A stretch of 64,000 nt of DNA. Source: Sphingorhabdus lacus (lineage in GTDB: Bacteria > Pseudomonadota > Alphaproteobacteria > Sphingomonadales > Sphingomonadaceae). Within the stretch, counting starts at the first letter, position 1. The number at the start of each line of letters is the position of its first letter. Location: positions 2,108,001 to 2,172,000 of the forward strand of contig NZ_CP035733.1 in NCBI RefSeq assembly GCF_009768975.1. Direction: 5' to 3'. The position numbers and the translations under genes were made by a program. Of the stretch, positions 43,025 through 51,899 are shown piece by piece. The notes below the pieces were generated by a model, which had not been told where the DNA came from, did no database searches, and saw only the letters and a list, made by a program, of their open reading frames with translations.

Positions 43025-43870
43025 ATGCTTGACGTACGTTATGAAGCCCCGGGTGAACGGCTGGCCAAACTGGTGTCGTCATTCTACCGACTGGATTTTG
43101 CCGGCGATCATTTTTCGGAGCTCGAACGCGCGGACCGGGCACAGTTCCGGTTCCAGTTGAAAGGCCATGGCGAATATCATTTTGCCAATGGCACCATGTC
43201 CACAACCTTCCCTGTCACCATCATCGGGCCAACTACCGCGCCTGTATTGGCCAAGTCCGATTGCCCGTTGTCGATTTTCGGTTGGGGCATGCCCACCGCA
43301 GGATGGGTCGCGCTGATGGGCAATAATGCCGGCGCCTATATGGACAAAGCCTTGGATGCGCAGCACATATTCGGCGACTGGATATTGGAAGTGCGCGACG
43401 AACTTATTGCCGCATCGGACTTTAGCGAACAGGTCGAACTCGGCTGCCTCGCCGCGGAAAATATTTTCCGCCACAAATCGACAGCCCCGTTTGATTTTAC
43501 ATCCATGGTCGACGCCTGGCTGATCAGCGACGGCGACCCGAGCGTGGAAAGCCTATCCGCGCAATCCGGCCTGTCCCAACGCCAGCTCGAACGGATGACC
43601 AAACGCTATTATGGCCTGCCGCCCAAGAAACTGGCGCGCAAATACCGCGCGCTGCGGGCGGCGCAGTCGCTCGCCCATGGCGACAGCCTGGATGAAACAG
43701 GTTTGGCGCTCGCCTTTTATGACCAGTCGCACCTGATCCGTGAAGTGAAACAATTTACCGGCCTCACCCCGGGCCAGTTGCGCAGCGGACAATCCAAACT
43801 GACCCGAGCGACGATGGACGGTCGGCGCTCGCTTGGCGGAAAAGTCAGTCCGCTGGTTTCGGACAGTTAG
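43025..43870 (+). CDS. AraC family transcriptional regulator
   Basis: A 281-residue regulator. The N-terminal 170 residues form a sensor domain without a recognised ligand. The C-terminal AraC-type double helix-turn-helix reads PSVESLSAQSGLSQRQLERM in the first half and GLALAFYDQSHLIREVKQFTG in the second, with LTPGQLRSG at the end. GGAG at 43009-43012 serves the start; an ATG at 43013 in the same frame would be too close to it, so 43025 is chosen. Its targets are unknown. The 3' end overlaps a small convergent gene by 26 bases. Confidence 0.9.
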   Translation: MLDVRYEAPGERLAKLVSSFYRLDFAGDHFSELERADRAQFRFQLKGHGEYHFANGTMSTTFPVTIIGPTTAPVLAKSDCPLSIFGWGMPTAGWVALMGNNAGAYMDKALDAQHIFGDWILEVRDELIAASDFSEQVELGCLAAENIFRHKSTAPFDFTSMVDAWLISDGDPSVESLSAQSGLSQRQLERMTKRYYGLPPKKLARKYRALRAAQSLAHGDSLDETGLALAFYDQSHLIREVKQFTGLTPGQLRSGQSKLTRATMDGRRSLGGKVSPLVSDS

Positions 43871-43985
43871 GCTTCGAATCGGACACACTGCCCCCCGGCG
43901 CTTTGCGACGCCGCAAATTGGTCCGCAACGCCTCACGCAAACGCGCTTCCCGCTCAATTTGCTTCTTGTCCAACTTCTTTTCCAT
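43845..43985 (-). CDS. Small basic protein, conserved in sphingomonads
   Basis: A 46-residue protein, MEKKLDKKQIEREARLREAL then RTNLRRRKAPGG, ending SKPNCPKPAD. It is strongly charged and helical at the N-terminus. Very similar short proteins with an EREARLREALR-NLRRRK core are common in sphingomonads, often annotated only as hypothetical; this is from memory. The start at 43985 is chosen because the conserved part begins there. No function is known. It lies just upstream of tRNA-Thr on the opposite strand. Confidence 0.65.
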   Translation of the reverse strand: MEKKLDKKQIEREARLREALRTNLRRRKAPGGSVSDSKPNCPKPAD

Positions 43986-44072
43986 AGTCCACCGTTGCCA
44001 AATGCTTCCAATCCACGCAAGCGACTTGACATTAAGCCAATCCCTTCGCATAGGGCCGCACCTTCGGTGTAA

Positions 44073-44147
44073 GCTGCTGTAGCTCAGTGGTAGAGCGCGT
44101 CATTGGTAATGACGAGGTCGGGAGTTCAATCCTCCCCAGCAGCACCA
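44073..44147 (+). tRNA. tRNA-Thr (GGT anticodon)
   Basis: A complete cloverleaf of 75 bases with an encoded CCA. The acceptor stem is GCTGCTG/CAGCAGC. The D arm is GCTC-AGTGGTA-GAGC. The anticodon stem is CGTCA/TGACG with loop TTGGTAA (anticodon GGT, threonine). The T arm contains GTTCAATC. It decodes ACC and ACU. The sequence just downstream is disordered and contains a decayed gene. Confidence 0.95.
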
Positions 44148-44452
44148 TCCCTTTAGACAGGGAATCCCAAAAAGTAATGCGAAAGTGCCTTCCCGTTGGG
44201 AGGGGCTTTGGGTCCTGTTTGGGATGGTTTGGGCGTTTGATTTCACACCCCACGCAATTTTGCTCGCATTCCAATGGTAGGGATCCCGACTGTCCGTGGG
44301 GGTTGCCAAACCCGCAGACGCGGTTGCCGTTCGCTGACACCAAACCTTCTTCCCTGCAGGCGCGCATACAGGCTACGTTGGATGACGTTTCCTCCCATGA
44401 CTTTTGCCATAGTTAGGCTTCGGCGTTGGCCGGGTCAGGTGTCGATCTTTAG

Positions 44453-45174
44453 ACGATTGGCAAGCTGCTCAGGCGTGTGAACGGGGAAAGTACGGCACAT
44501 TATACGCACCTTGCCGCAGACAGGTTGATAGCGGCGGCGAGGCCCAAAGCGTTAACGCGGCTTGAGCTTCAGTCGGCATTGCGACAGGCTATCGAGCAGC
44601 GGGCCTTCGAATTACACTACTAGCCGATCGTCCAGTTGAACGAACGCAATATTGTAGGGTTCGAAGCATTACTGCGCTGGCCACAGCCCAATGGTGACGA
44701 CACGGCGCCTGACATCTTTATTCCAGTCGCGGAAGAATGCGGTCTTATCGTGCCGCTTGGAACATGGGTGTTGCGTGAAGCCTGTCGTACAGCAGCCCGA
44801 TGCGCACCGCACATATGCTCGAAGAACTACGCACTATGGGCGTGCGTGTGAGCCTCGACGACTTCGGGACGGGATATTCGTCGCTTGCGCATCTGCAGGC
44901 CATGACGTTCGATGCGCTAAAGATTGACGGGTCATTTGTGATGAATCAGGACGAAACCAATACCAATTGGACTATCGTCAAAGCTATGACCAGTATGGCT
45001 GAGGCCATGGATTTGCGGGTTGTGGCCGAAGGGATTGAGACCGAGTTCCAGCGGTCGCGGTTGCAAGAAATCGGTTGCAAGTTCGGTCAAGGCTGGCTGT
45101 TTGATCGGGCGTTGCCGGAAGCTGATGCGCTAGCGCTGCTGACGAGCGTCACCACGGGCGATGGCGTGCCTTAG
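44453..45174 (+). pseudogene. Decayed EAL-domain cyclic-di-GMP phosphodiesterase
   Basis: Remains of an EAL domain in two frames. An in-frame remnant from about 44453 reads LTRLELQSALRQAIEQRAF and ELHY, then hits TAG at 44621-44623 exactly where the family has the Gln of YQPIV. The same frame continues as GFEALLRWPQPNG and FIPVAEECGLIVPLGTWVLRE. After REACRTAA the reading shifts frame and about 60 residues of the domain are missing; it resumes with LEELRTMGVRVSLDDFGTGY and VVAEGIE. Nonsense, frameshift and internal deletion together mean no active enzyme. The stretch 44148-44452 holds nothing that I can recognise. Confidence 0.85.
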
Positions 45175-45248
45175 GAGCCTCACATCAATCCGCAGGTCAG
45201 TAAAGGGTGGGTGCTACGATCAATTCGAGGCCAAAAGCTGGTTGCGGA

Positions 45249-45659
45249 CTACTGCCGAGGCATCATCCTCGCGAATGCAGCCGTACCGGAAGGCGTTTTC
45301 TGAACAGCCGGTGCTGCTTTGTTTGATCGAAGCACTTTAGTGAGCGCATCTTCAGGATCACTTCCATCGCCCAAGATTGCTTCCATACTGCGCACACAAA
45401 AGCTGACATTCTCATCGGCGAGATCATAATAGACCTGCTTTGCCTCTTTACGGGTTTTCACCATTTCCGAGCGGCGCAATTCCGCGAGCTGCTGGCTTAA
45501 GGCAGGCTGCCCAATGCCGGTCGCAGTTTCGATTCCTCCGACAGTTCGTTCACCGTGCAGAAGGCATGACAATATCATGAGGCGCTGGGGTTGGGCATAT
45601 ACCCTCAACTTTTCGCAGGCGGCATCGGCGAGAGCGCGGCTCTGATAAAGCGCACTCAT
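45249..45659 (-). CDS. ArsR family repressor, BigR/SqrR-like
   Basis: A 136-residue winged-helix ArsR-family regulator: LRVYAQPQRLMILSCLLHGE, TGIGQPALSQQLAELRRSEMV and a YYDLADENVSF wing. Cysteines are at 15, 32 and 88. Persulfide-sensing relatives (BigR, SqrR) use two cysteines, one at the LSCLL position, to form a tetrasulfide and release DNA. The second cysteine here is at a different place from SqrR, so the chemistry is inferred. Its ATG overlaps the peroxiredoxin stop by 4 bases. The divergent persulfide dioxygenase operon is the probable target. Confidence 0.87.
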   Translation of the reverse strand: MSALYQSRALADAACEKLRVYAQPQRLMILSCLLHGERTVGGIETATGIGQPALSQQLAELRRSEMVKTRKEAKQVYYDLADENVSFCVRSMEAILGDGSDPEDALTKVLRSNKAAPAVQKTPSGTAAFARMMPRQ

Positions 45660-46303
45660 GTGTCGGCGCTCCTTTTACAGAACCAGTCCGCATCTATACC
45701 CGCATTGCCTGAGATATTTTCGAGCTGCACAGCGGGAGGAAGCAAAACATCGTCTCCCGGGTGCCAACCCTCTGGCGTCAGCACATCGTCGCCGTCGGCA
45801 CGTTGCAGCGCCGCAACCATGCGTAGCATTTCATCTACAGACCGGCCGACATTATGCGGATAGGTTGTAATGGCCCGGATAACCCCCTCGGGATCAATGA
45901 AATAGGTGCTGCGGATCGTGGCGCTATCCTGAGACGATGCGTCGATCATGCCGAAAGCCCGGCCCACGACCATGCCGGGATCTTCAATTACAGGAATGGT
46001 GATACTGACACCAAATGCGTCCCGGATCGCTCGCATCCAAGCCAGATGCGCGAACAGGCTGTCGACCGAAAGGCCAAGTAACATACAATTGAGCGCGGCG
46101 AACTTGTCTGCAGCCTTCGCCAGGCCGATAAATTCGGTGGTGCACACAGGCGTAAAGTCCGCCGGATGTGAAAAGAAAACCAGCCATTTCCCGCGATATT
46201 GCGAGAGTGTAATGTCGCCCATCGTCGTGCGCGCACTAAAGTCGGGCGCTACGTCCCCGATACGAAGCACCTGGCTTCGGTTTTCGTCACTTGCTTCAGT
46301 CAT
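45656..46303 (-). CDS. Peroxiredoxin (AhpC/TSA family)
   Basis: A 215-residue peroxiredoxin. The peroxidatic cysteine is in HPADFTPVCTTEF. The arginine and C-terminal segments RSTYFIDPEGVIRA and EGWHPGDDVLLPP are of the Prx6/AhpC-like (1-Cys or short 2-Cys) class. A C-terminal Cys in DWFCKRS could act as resolving residue. It reduces peroxides and possibly persulfides. The start MTEASDENR at 46303 is preferred. It heads a two-gene unit with the ArsR repressor and is divergent from the sulfide operon, so it is likely induced by the same signal. Confidence 0.9.
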   Translation of the reverse strand: MTEASDENRSQVLRIGDVAPDFSARTTMGDITLSQYRGKWLVFFSHPADFTPVCTTEFIGLAKAADKFAALNCMLLGLSVDSLFAHLAWMRAIRDAFGVSITIPVIEDPGMVVGRAFGMIDASSQDSATIRSTYFIDPEGVIRAITTYPHNVGRSVDEMLRMVAALQRADGDDVLTPEGWHPGDDVLLPPAVQLENISGNAGIDADWFCKRSADT

Positions 46304-46344
46304 ATTGCGCGCTGTCTCACATCTCATGCCTTTCGGCAACACTC

Positions 46345-46383
46345 TTGACGAACATCAAATAATAAATTACACATATTATGTAA
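46345..46383 (+). promoter_or_regulatory. Promoter region with ArsR-type dyad
   Basis: TTACA at 46367-46371 and TGTAA at 46379-46383 form a dyad, TTACACATATTATGTAA, in an AT-rich stretch, as ArsR-family operators often are. TTGACG at 46345-46350 is a good -35 element. The -10 region (TACACA at 46368-46373, 17 bases on) would lie inside the dyad, so a bound repressor would block it. The dyad ends 23 bases before the dioxygenase ATG. Confidence 0.6.
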
Positions 46384-46406
46384 ATATGAATTTATTGGAG
46401 TTTTCC

Positions 46407-47327
46407 ATGACCGACTCAGCGATTGCAAAAGCCAGCACCCAGATTGCCGCCGCGCAGGCTGGGGTCCCCTTCATCAAGTCCTTTTTCGACGGCCCCACAT
46501 TCACCGTCACCTATGTTGTTCATGATCCCGAGACCCGCCGTGCCGCCATCATTGACAGCGTGCTGAATTTTGATCCCGCCTCGGGTCGCACCTCCTTCTC
46601 TTCGGCAGACGCGGTAATCGCCTATGTCGAAGAGAAGGAATTAACCGTTGACTGGCTGCTCGAGACCCATGCGCATGCCGACCATTTGTCGGCTGCCCCC
46701 TATTTGCAGCAGAAGCTGGGCGGCAAGATCGCCATTGGTGAACATATTGTCACGGTGCAGCAGGTTTTCGGCAAGCTTTTCAATGCCGGTTCCGACTTTG
46801 AACGCGACGGTTCGGATTTTGACCAATTGTGGAAAGATGGCGACCAGTTCCAGATCGGCAATTTGCATGTCACCGTGCTGCACGTGCCCGGACATACACC
46901 GGCCTGTATTGCTTATGTGATCGGTGACGCTGTCTTTGTCGGCGATACAATGTTCATGCCCGATTATGGCACGGCCCGGGCGGATTTTCCCGGCGGTGAT
47001 GCGCGCACCCTTTACCATTCGGCGCGCCGGATTTTGTCCCTGCCCCCGGAAACACGGCTGTTCATGTGCCATGACTATCTTCCCGCCGGGGGGCGGACGG
47101 ATTATGTCTGGGAAACTACGGTCGAAGCCGAGCGGTCAGCCAATATCCATATCCATGACGGTATATCGGAGGATGATTTCGTAACCATGCGCGAAGCGCG
47201 CGACGCGACGCTCGACATGCCACGGCTTATACTTCCATCGGTTCAGGTGAACATGCGCGCCGGGCATTTGCCGCCTGCAGACGATAATGGCATCACCTAT
47301 CTCAAGATTCCGGTCAACGCGGTATGA
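46407..47327 (+). CDS. Persulfide dioxygenase-type MBL protein (Blh/ETHE1-like)
   Basis: A 306-residue metallo-beta-lactamase-fold protein. The metal motif is LETHAHADHLSAAPYL (HxHxDH), followed by VLHVPGHTPAC and VGDTMFMPDYGTARADFPGG, the hallmark of ETHE1/Blh persulfide dioxygenases. They oxidise glutathione persulfide to sulfite with Fe(II) and O2. TTGGAG at 46395-46400 sets the ATG at 46407. The stop overlaps the YeeE gene by 4 bases. It heads the sulfide oxidation operon. Confidence 0.93.
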   Translation: MTDSAIAKASTQIAAAQAGVPFIKSFFDGPTFTVTYVVHDPETRRAAIIDSVLNFDPASGRTSFSSADAVIAYVEEKELTVDWLLETHAHADHLSAAPYLQQKLGGKIAIGEHIVTVQQVFGKLFNAGSDFERDGSDFDQLWKDGDQFQIGNLHVTVLHVPGHTPACIAYVIGDAVFVGDTMFMPDYGTARADFPGGDARTLYHSARRILSLPPETRLFMCHDYLPAGGRTDYVWETTVEAERSANIHIHDGISEDDFVTMREARDATLDMPRLILPSVQVNMRAGHLPPADDNGITYLKIPVNAV

Positions 47328-47764
47328 TATCTGCATTTCCCCATGCCATGCCCGTAGAAGGGTTTATGGGCGGCGTTTTGATTGGTCTTGCCGCCGCGAC
47401 AATGCTGCTGGGCCTTGGCCGTATTGCCGGTGTCAGCGGAATGGCCGCGCGAGCAACGGGCATTGCCGACAGCGGAGCACCACGGAATATCGCCATTGCC
47501 TTTGTCATCGGCCTACCTCTCGGCGCGTTCCTGGTCGCGCGCCTATTCGGTGAGGTGCAGGTCAGTTTCCCGACCTCTCTCCTTCCCTTGATTGCAGGCG
47601 GCTTGTTGGTCGGTTTTGGCACGCGGCTCGGTTCTGGCTGCACCAGCGGGCATGGCGTTTGCGGCCTTTCCCGACTGTCGCCACGGTCGATGGTTGCAAC
47701 GGCACTTTTCATGGCAAGCGGTTTCGTAACGGTAGCCGCTATGCGCTTTGGAGGCTTGTTGTGA
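47324..47764 (+). CDS. YeeE/YedE family half-transporter, first subunit
   Basis: A 146-residue membrane protein with four hydrophobic helices and the family motif GFGTRLGSGCTSGHGVCGLSR, which holds two conserved cysteines. YeeE/YedE proteins import sulfur compounds such as thiosulfate in characterised cases. Short two-piece versions are common beside persulfide dioxygenase genes and may carry sulfide-derived sulfur. It overlaps the gene on either side (ATGA and GTGA). The partner half follows. Confidence 0.9.
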   Translation: MISAFPHAMPVEGFMGGVLIGLAAATMLLGLGRIAGVSGMAARATGIADSGAPRNIAIAFVIGLPLGAFLVARLFGEVQVSFPTSLLPLIAGGLLVGFGTRLGSGCTSGHGVCGLSRLSPRSMVATALFMASGFVTVAAMRFGGLL

Positions 47765-48180
47765 GCAAAGTGGTGATCGCACTCATATCAGGCCTCCTTT
47801 TCGGGGCCGGGCTTGCCTATTCGGGAATGGCGGATCCCGCTCGGGTCCAGTCTTTCCTTGATCTCTTTGGCAATTGGGACCCGACATTGGCGTTTGTAAT
47901 GGGTGGTGCCGTGCTTCCTATGGCCGTTGCCTGGATGATTAAAAGCCGGCTCGCTTCGCCGCTTGCGGCAACATCCTTCGATCTTCCCGGCACCTCGAAA
48001 ATCGATCGTTCGCTGGCAATCGGGGCGATCTTGTTCGGGATGGGTTGGGGTATTGCCGGACTTTGCCCCGGCCCCGCGCTTGCCGATCTGGCCCTTGCGC
48101 CAAAAGCGGTGCTGCCGTTCGTAGTTGCGATGTTTGTCGGCATGGCGGCCCACCGTTTCATTCCTGTTTCATCAACGTAA
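47761..48180 (+). CDS. YeeE/YedE family half-transporter, second subunit (DUF6691)
   Basis: A 139-residue membrane protein of the DUF6691/YeeE type, with LLFGAGLAYSGMADPARVQS near the N-terminus and FGMGWGIAGLCPGPALADLA with one conserved cysteine. It pairs with the protein just upstream to make a complete YeeE-like pore. The GTG start at 47761 overlaps the preceding stop (GTGA), so the pair is coupled. SFDLPGTSKIDRSL lies between helices. Confidence 0.9.
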   Translation: MSKVVIALISGLLFGAGLAYSGMADPARVQSFLDLFGNWDPTLAFVMGGAVLPMAVAWMIKSRLASPLAATSFDLPGTSKIDRSLAIGAILFGMGWGIAGLCPGPALADLALAPKAVLPFVVAMFVGMAAHRFIPVSST

Positions 48181-48191
48181 AGGATACGAAA

Positions 48192-48395
48192 ATGACTAAG
48201 AATATGGGAAATCTTGACCGGCTGTTCCGCCTTGTCGTCGTCGTGGCGATTGGCGCAGCTTATGCGATGGGTCAGTTGTCTGGCACTTTGGCAATCATAT
48301 TGGGCGTCGTGGCCGTCATGTTCTTGCTGACAAGCCTCGTAGGGACATGCCCGGCCTATCTGCCTTTTGGCCTTTCCACCCGCGGCAAAAATTAA
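48192..48395 (+). CDS. DUF2892 (YgaP-type) membrane protein
   Basis: A 67-residue protein with MTKNMGNLDRLFRLVVVVA, a second helix and GTCPAYLPFGL, which matches the small DUF2892 inner-membrane family that in E. coli forms the tail of the rhodanese YgaP. Members are found with sulfur-handling genes. An A-rich purine stretch 5 bases upstream acts as ribosome binding site. It lies between the transporter halves and the SQR gene. Confidence 0.88.
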   Translation: MTKNMGNLDRLFRLVVVVAIGAAYAMGQLSGTLAIILGVVAVMFLLTSLVGTCPAYLPFGLSTRGKN

Positions 48396-48431
48396 GGCAA
48401 ACCCATCCCCCCAAAATCGTAGGACTTCGCC

Positions 48432-50012
48432 ATGCCGTTTAAGCAAATCTCGCCGGAATTTTCGGTATCCGGCCAACTGACCCTTGATGATGTGCGCGAA
48501 GCTGCTGCCCAAGGATTCAGGACGATCATCTGCAATCGTCCGGACGGTGAAGAGCCCGGGCAACTTTCTTCAAGGGCTGTGCAAGACCAAGCCGAAGCGT
48601 TGGGAATGAAATTCACGTACATTCCCGTTTCGTCCTCGGGGTTGGTGGCGAGCGATGGCGTGAAGATGCGCGCTGCACTCGAAGCTCTGCCGTCGCCCGT
48701 GCTGGCTTATTGCCGGTCTGGTGCGAGGTCTGGCAAAGTCTGGAATCTGGCCGCCGAGGCATCGCGTCCAACTGCTGCGGAACATGCTTACGATATCGTG
48801 ATCGTTGGTGGCGGAAGCGCGGGGATCGCGACAGCGTCGAGCATGCTTAAGCGGAATGCGAATTTGACAATTGCCGTTATCGACCCTGCGGATGTCCATT
48901 ATTACCAGCCGGGCTGGACGATGGTCGGAGCAGGCGTGTTTTCGGCAGAGTTTACGCGGCGGTCCGAACGATCGGTCATGCCGCGCGGCGTTGAATGGAT
49001 AAAGAAATCCGTCTCCGGATTTTCTCCCGAGACCAATGCCGTTACGCTCGAAGACGGCAGTTCCGTCTCTTACCGCGTGTTGGTGGCCTGCCCCGGAATC
49101 AAGCTCGATTGGGATGCCATTGAGGGCCTGACCGACACACTCGGCAAAAACGGTGTAACGTCCAATTACCGATATGATCTGGCGCCCTATACCAACCGTC
49201 TGGTCAAAGACCTGAAGAGCGGGCGCGCCTTGTTCACCCAACCGCCCATGCCGATCAAATGCGCAGGGGCACCGCAAAAATCAATGTATCTGTCGTGTAG
49301 CAATTGGGAACGTGCAGCCGTGCTCGGCGACATCGATGTGCAGTTTCATAATAGCGGGGCCGTCCTGTTCGGCGTCGCCGCTTATGTGCCCGCGCTGATG
49401 GAATATGTGGATCGCTACAACGCACATCTCAACTTCGAGTCCAAATTGGTCGCAGTCAACGGCGCCGCAAAGGTCGCCACGTTCGAACAGAAGCGCGGAG
49501 ACTCGGTTATCCGGGTCGAAGAAAAGTTCGACATGATCCATGTCGTCCCGCCGCAGGTTGCACCCGATTTCGTGCGAAACAGTCCGCTGGCCGCTGCAAA
49601 TGGCTTTATCGAAGTCAATGAAGCCACCTTGCAACATGTACGCTATCCAAACATCTTCGCACTGGGCGATGCGTGCTCGGCTTCCAACGCCAAAACAATG
49701 GCCGCCGCACGTAAACAGGCACCGGTTGTGGCCGTCAATGCGTTGGCGGTACTCGAAGGCAAATCGCCGGTCGCGGATTATGACGGTTATGGCAGTTGCC
49801 CCCTTACAGTGGAACGCGGCAAAATCGTTCTGGCGGAGTTCGGCTATGGCGGCAAACTGCTCCCCAGTTTCCCAAACTGGTTGATCGATGGCACACGGCC
49901 CTCGCGATTGTCATGGCTGCTGAAAGATACCATATTGCCGCCCATTTACTGGCACGGGATGCTCAAGGGACATGAGTGGATGGTTAAACCGCATAAGATA
50001 GGGGCGGCGTAA
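48432..50012 (+). CDS. sqr: Fusion of DUF442 phosphatase-like/sulfurtransferase domain and sulfide:quinone oxidoreductase
   Basis: A 526-residue two-domain protein. Residues 1-110 are a TIGR01244/DUF442 domain with the cysteine loop in AYCRSGARSG. From about 120 an FAD oxidoreductase follows: YDIVIVGGGSAGIATASSML as Rossmann motif, VACPGIKLDWD and PIKCAGAPQKSMYLS with the likely redox cysteines, and NIFALGDACSASNAKT. The second half matches type II sulfide:quinone oxidoreductase, which oxidises sulfide to a persulfide and reduces quinone at the membrane. The fused first domain may accept or pass on the sulfur. It sits downstream of the persulfide dioxygenase and upstream of a SulP permease. 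Confidence 0.9.
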   Translation: MPFKQISPEFSVSGQLTLDDVREAAAQGFRTIICNRPDGEEPGQLSSRAVQDQAEALGMKFTYIPVSSSGLVASDGVKMRAALEALPSPVLAYCRSGARSGKVWNLAAEASRPTAAEHAYDIVIVGGGSAGIATASSMLKRNANLTIAVIDPADVHYYQPGWTMVGAGVFSAEFTRRSERSVMPRGVEWIKKSVSGFSPETNAVTLEDGSSVSYRVLVACPGIKLDWDAIEGLTDTLGKNGVTSNYRYDLAPYTNRLVKDLKSGRALFTQPPMPIKCAGAPQKSMYLSCSNWERAAVLGDIDVQFHNSGAVLFGVAAYVPALMEYVDRYNAHLNFESKLVAVNGAAKVATFEQKRGDSVIRVEEKFDMIHVVPPQVAPDFVRNSPLAAANGFIEVNEATLQHVRYPNIFALGDACSASNAKTMAAARKQAPVVAVNALAVLEGKSPVADYDGYGSCPLTVERGKIVLAEFGYGGKLLPSFPNWLIDGTRPSRLSWLLKDTILPPIYWHGMLKGHEWMVKPHKIGAA

Positions 50013-50017
50013 CCCAC

Positions 50018-51787
50018 ATGAAATTGGCCCGCTATCTGCCGATATTGGAATGGGGACGCGGTTATGGCGGCGTAACGTTGACCAATGATCTGGTAGCGGC
50101 CGCTATCGTAACGATCATGCTTATTCCCCAAAGCCTTGCCTATGCGATGCTGGCGGGGCTGCCGCCCGAGATCGGTCTCTATGCATCGATCCTTCCCATC
50201 ATAGCTTATGCCCTATTCGGCACGAGCCGTGCCTTGGCTGTCGGGCCAGTAGCCGTCATATCGCTTATGACCTTGACCGCGGCCAGCGCGATTGCGCCAC
50301 CCGGCTCACCCGACTTCATTGCGGCAGCTCTTATTCTCGCATTTCTCTCAGGGCTGATCCTGATCGTGATGGGCGTATTGCGTTTGGGCTTCCTCGCAAA
50401 TCTCTTGTCGCACCCTGTGGTTTCCGGTTTCATCACGGCAAGTGGAATCATCATAGCCACCAGCCAGTTGAAGTCGGTGCTGGGCATAAAGGCATCCGGT
50501 GAAGCAATGCCGGAACTTGTCCGGACATTGGTCGAGCACGCCAAGGATACCAACCCCTACACATTGGCTATTGGCCTTGTTTCCACAGGCTTTCTCTTTT
50601 GGGTCCGCAAAGGGCTGAAGCCTCTGCTCATCGGCTTTGGCATGGCGGCACGCCCTGCAGATCTTGCGGCGAAAGCCGGACCGATTGTCGCGGTTGCATT
50701 ATCAATTCTCGCCGTCATTGCTTTCGACCTGGAAGCAAAAGGCGTCAAAGTGGTGGGAGACATTCCCCAAAGCCTCCCCCCGTTTACAGTGCCCGTATTT
50801 GATCCCGAATTGTGGCAGCGTTTGGTCGTTCCGGCCTTGCTGCTCAGTATCATAGGTTTTGTGGAATCCGTCTCGGTCGCGCAAACATTGGCGGCCAAGA
50901 AACGGCAGCGGATCGTCCCGGATCAGGAATTGATTGGCCTGGGCGCCGCGAATGTCGCCGCTGCATTTTCCGGAGGCTATCCGGTGACAGGGGGCTTTGC
51001 CCGCTCGGTTGTCAATTTTGATGCCGGTGCCGAAACACCTGCAGCCGGGGCATTTACCGCCATCGGCATATTGCTTGCCGCGCTTTTTCTGACGCCATTG
51101 CTCGCATCTTTGCCGATTGCCACCCTGGCCGGCACAATCATTGTCGCCGTCCTCAGCCTTGTCGATTTCAAAACACCACGCGCCATTTGGCGCTATTCCA
51201 AACCCGACTTCATGGCGATGGCCGCGACGATAGCCGTAACCTTGCTCGTCGGCGTTGAACCCGGCGTTATCGCGGGCGTTGGCCTTAGCCTCGCCCTGTT
51301 TTTGTGGCGGGCCTCGCGTCCACATGCCGCGATTGTCGGGCGCGTTCCGGAGACCGAGCATTTTCGCAATGTCAAACGGCACAAGGTGTTCACCGACCCG
51401 CGCATATTGACGATCCGCATCGACGAAAGCCTGACCTATCTCAACGCGCGATGGCTGGAAGAATTCGTATTGGAGCAGGTTTCGGAACATGCCGATCTGC
51501 GGCATCTCATTCTGATGTGCTCGGCAATCAATGGCGTCGACGCTTCGGCACTGGAAAGCATCGAGGCCATCAATCACCGGCTGGCCGATGGCGGAATCAA
51601 ATTGCATCTGTCCGAAGTCAAAGGACCCGTAATGGACGCGCTCGAAAAATCGCATCTGCTTGATGACCTCAGCGGCAAAGTCTGGCTTTCGCAGAATGAA
51701 GCGTTTCAATCGCTCATCCGCTCGTCCGATGCAGAAGATAACGCGCCTCTATCGCCTGACAACATGGGTCCAAGAGGAATGATATGA
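50018..51787 (+). CDS. SulP family anion permease with STAS domain
   Basis: A 589-residue permease with about 12 membrane helices and the family segments LIPQSLAYAMLAGLPPEIGL and GGYPVTGGFARSVVN. The C-terminal 110 residues form a STAS domain (DPRILTIRIDESLTYLNARW, INGVDASALESIEAINHRL). SulP proteins carry sulfate, bicarbonate or related anions. In this operon export of sulfite or sulfate made from sulfide is a reasonable inference. It starts 5 bases after the SQR stop. Confidence 0.93.
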   Translation: MKLARYLPILEWGRGYGGVTLTNDLVAAAIVTIMLIPQSLAYAMLAGLPPEIGLYASILPIIAYALFGTSRALAVGPVAVISLMTLTAASAIAPPGSPDFIAAALILAFLSGLILIVMGVLRLGFLANLLSHPVVSGFITASGIIIATSQLKSVLGIKASGEAMPELVRTLVEHAKDTNPYTLAIGLVSTGFLFWVRKGLKPLLIGFGMAARPADLAAKAGPIVAVALSILAVIAFDLEAKGVKVVGDIPQSLPPFTVPVFDPELWQRLVVPALLLSIIGFVESVSVAQTLAAKKRQRIVPDQELIGLGAANVAAAFSGGYPVTGGFARSVVNFDAGAETPAAGAFTAIGILLAALFLTPLLASLPIATLAGTIIVAVLSLVDFKTPRAIWRYSKPDFMAMAATIAVTLLVGVEPGVIAGVGLSLALFLWRASRPHAAIVGRVPETEHFRNVKRHKVFTDPRILTIRIDESLTYLNARWLEEFVLEQVSEHADLRHLILMCSAINGVDASALESIEAINHRLADGGIKLHLSEVKGPVMDALEKSHLLDDLSGKVWLSQNEAFQSLIRSSDAEDNAPLSPDNMGPRGMI

Positions 51788-51899
51788 CGCCGCGCGCCTC
51801 AGATCATCGCAAGATGCAATCAGCTATTCTGCATATGCAATTGCTGCTCCTTGATATGAAGCCCAGTGCATCACCCATTGCTTACCAGAGAGAACGATC

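Noticed and set aside
44148-45250. Duplicate of the tRNA-Thr 3' end as an attachment site
   Set aside because: I looked for a repeat of the tRNA end in the next kilobase and saw none. A copy further away cannot be ruled out by eye.
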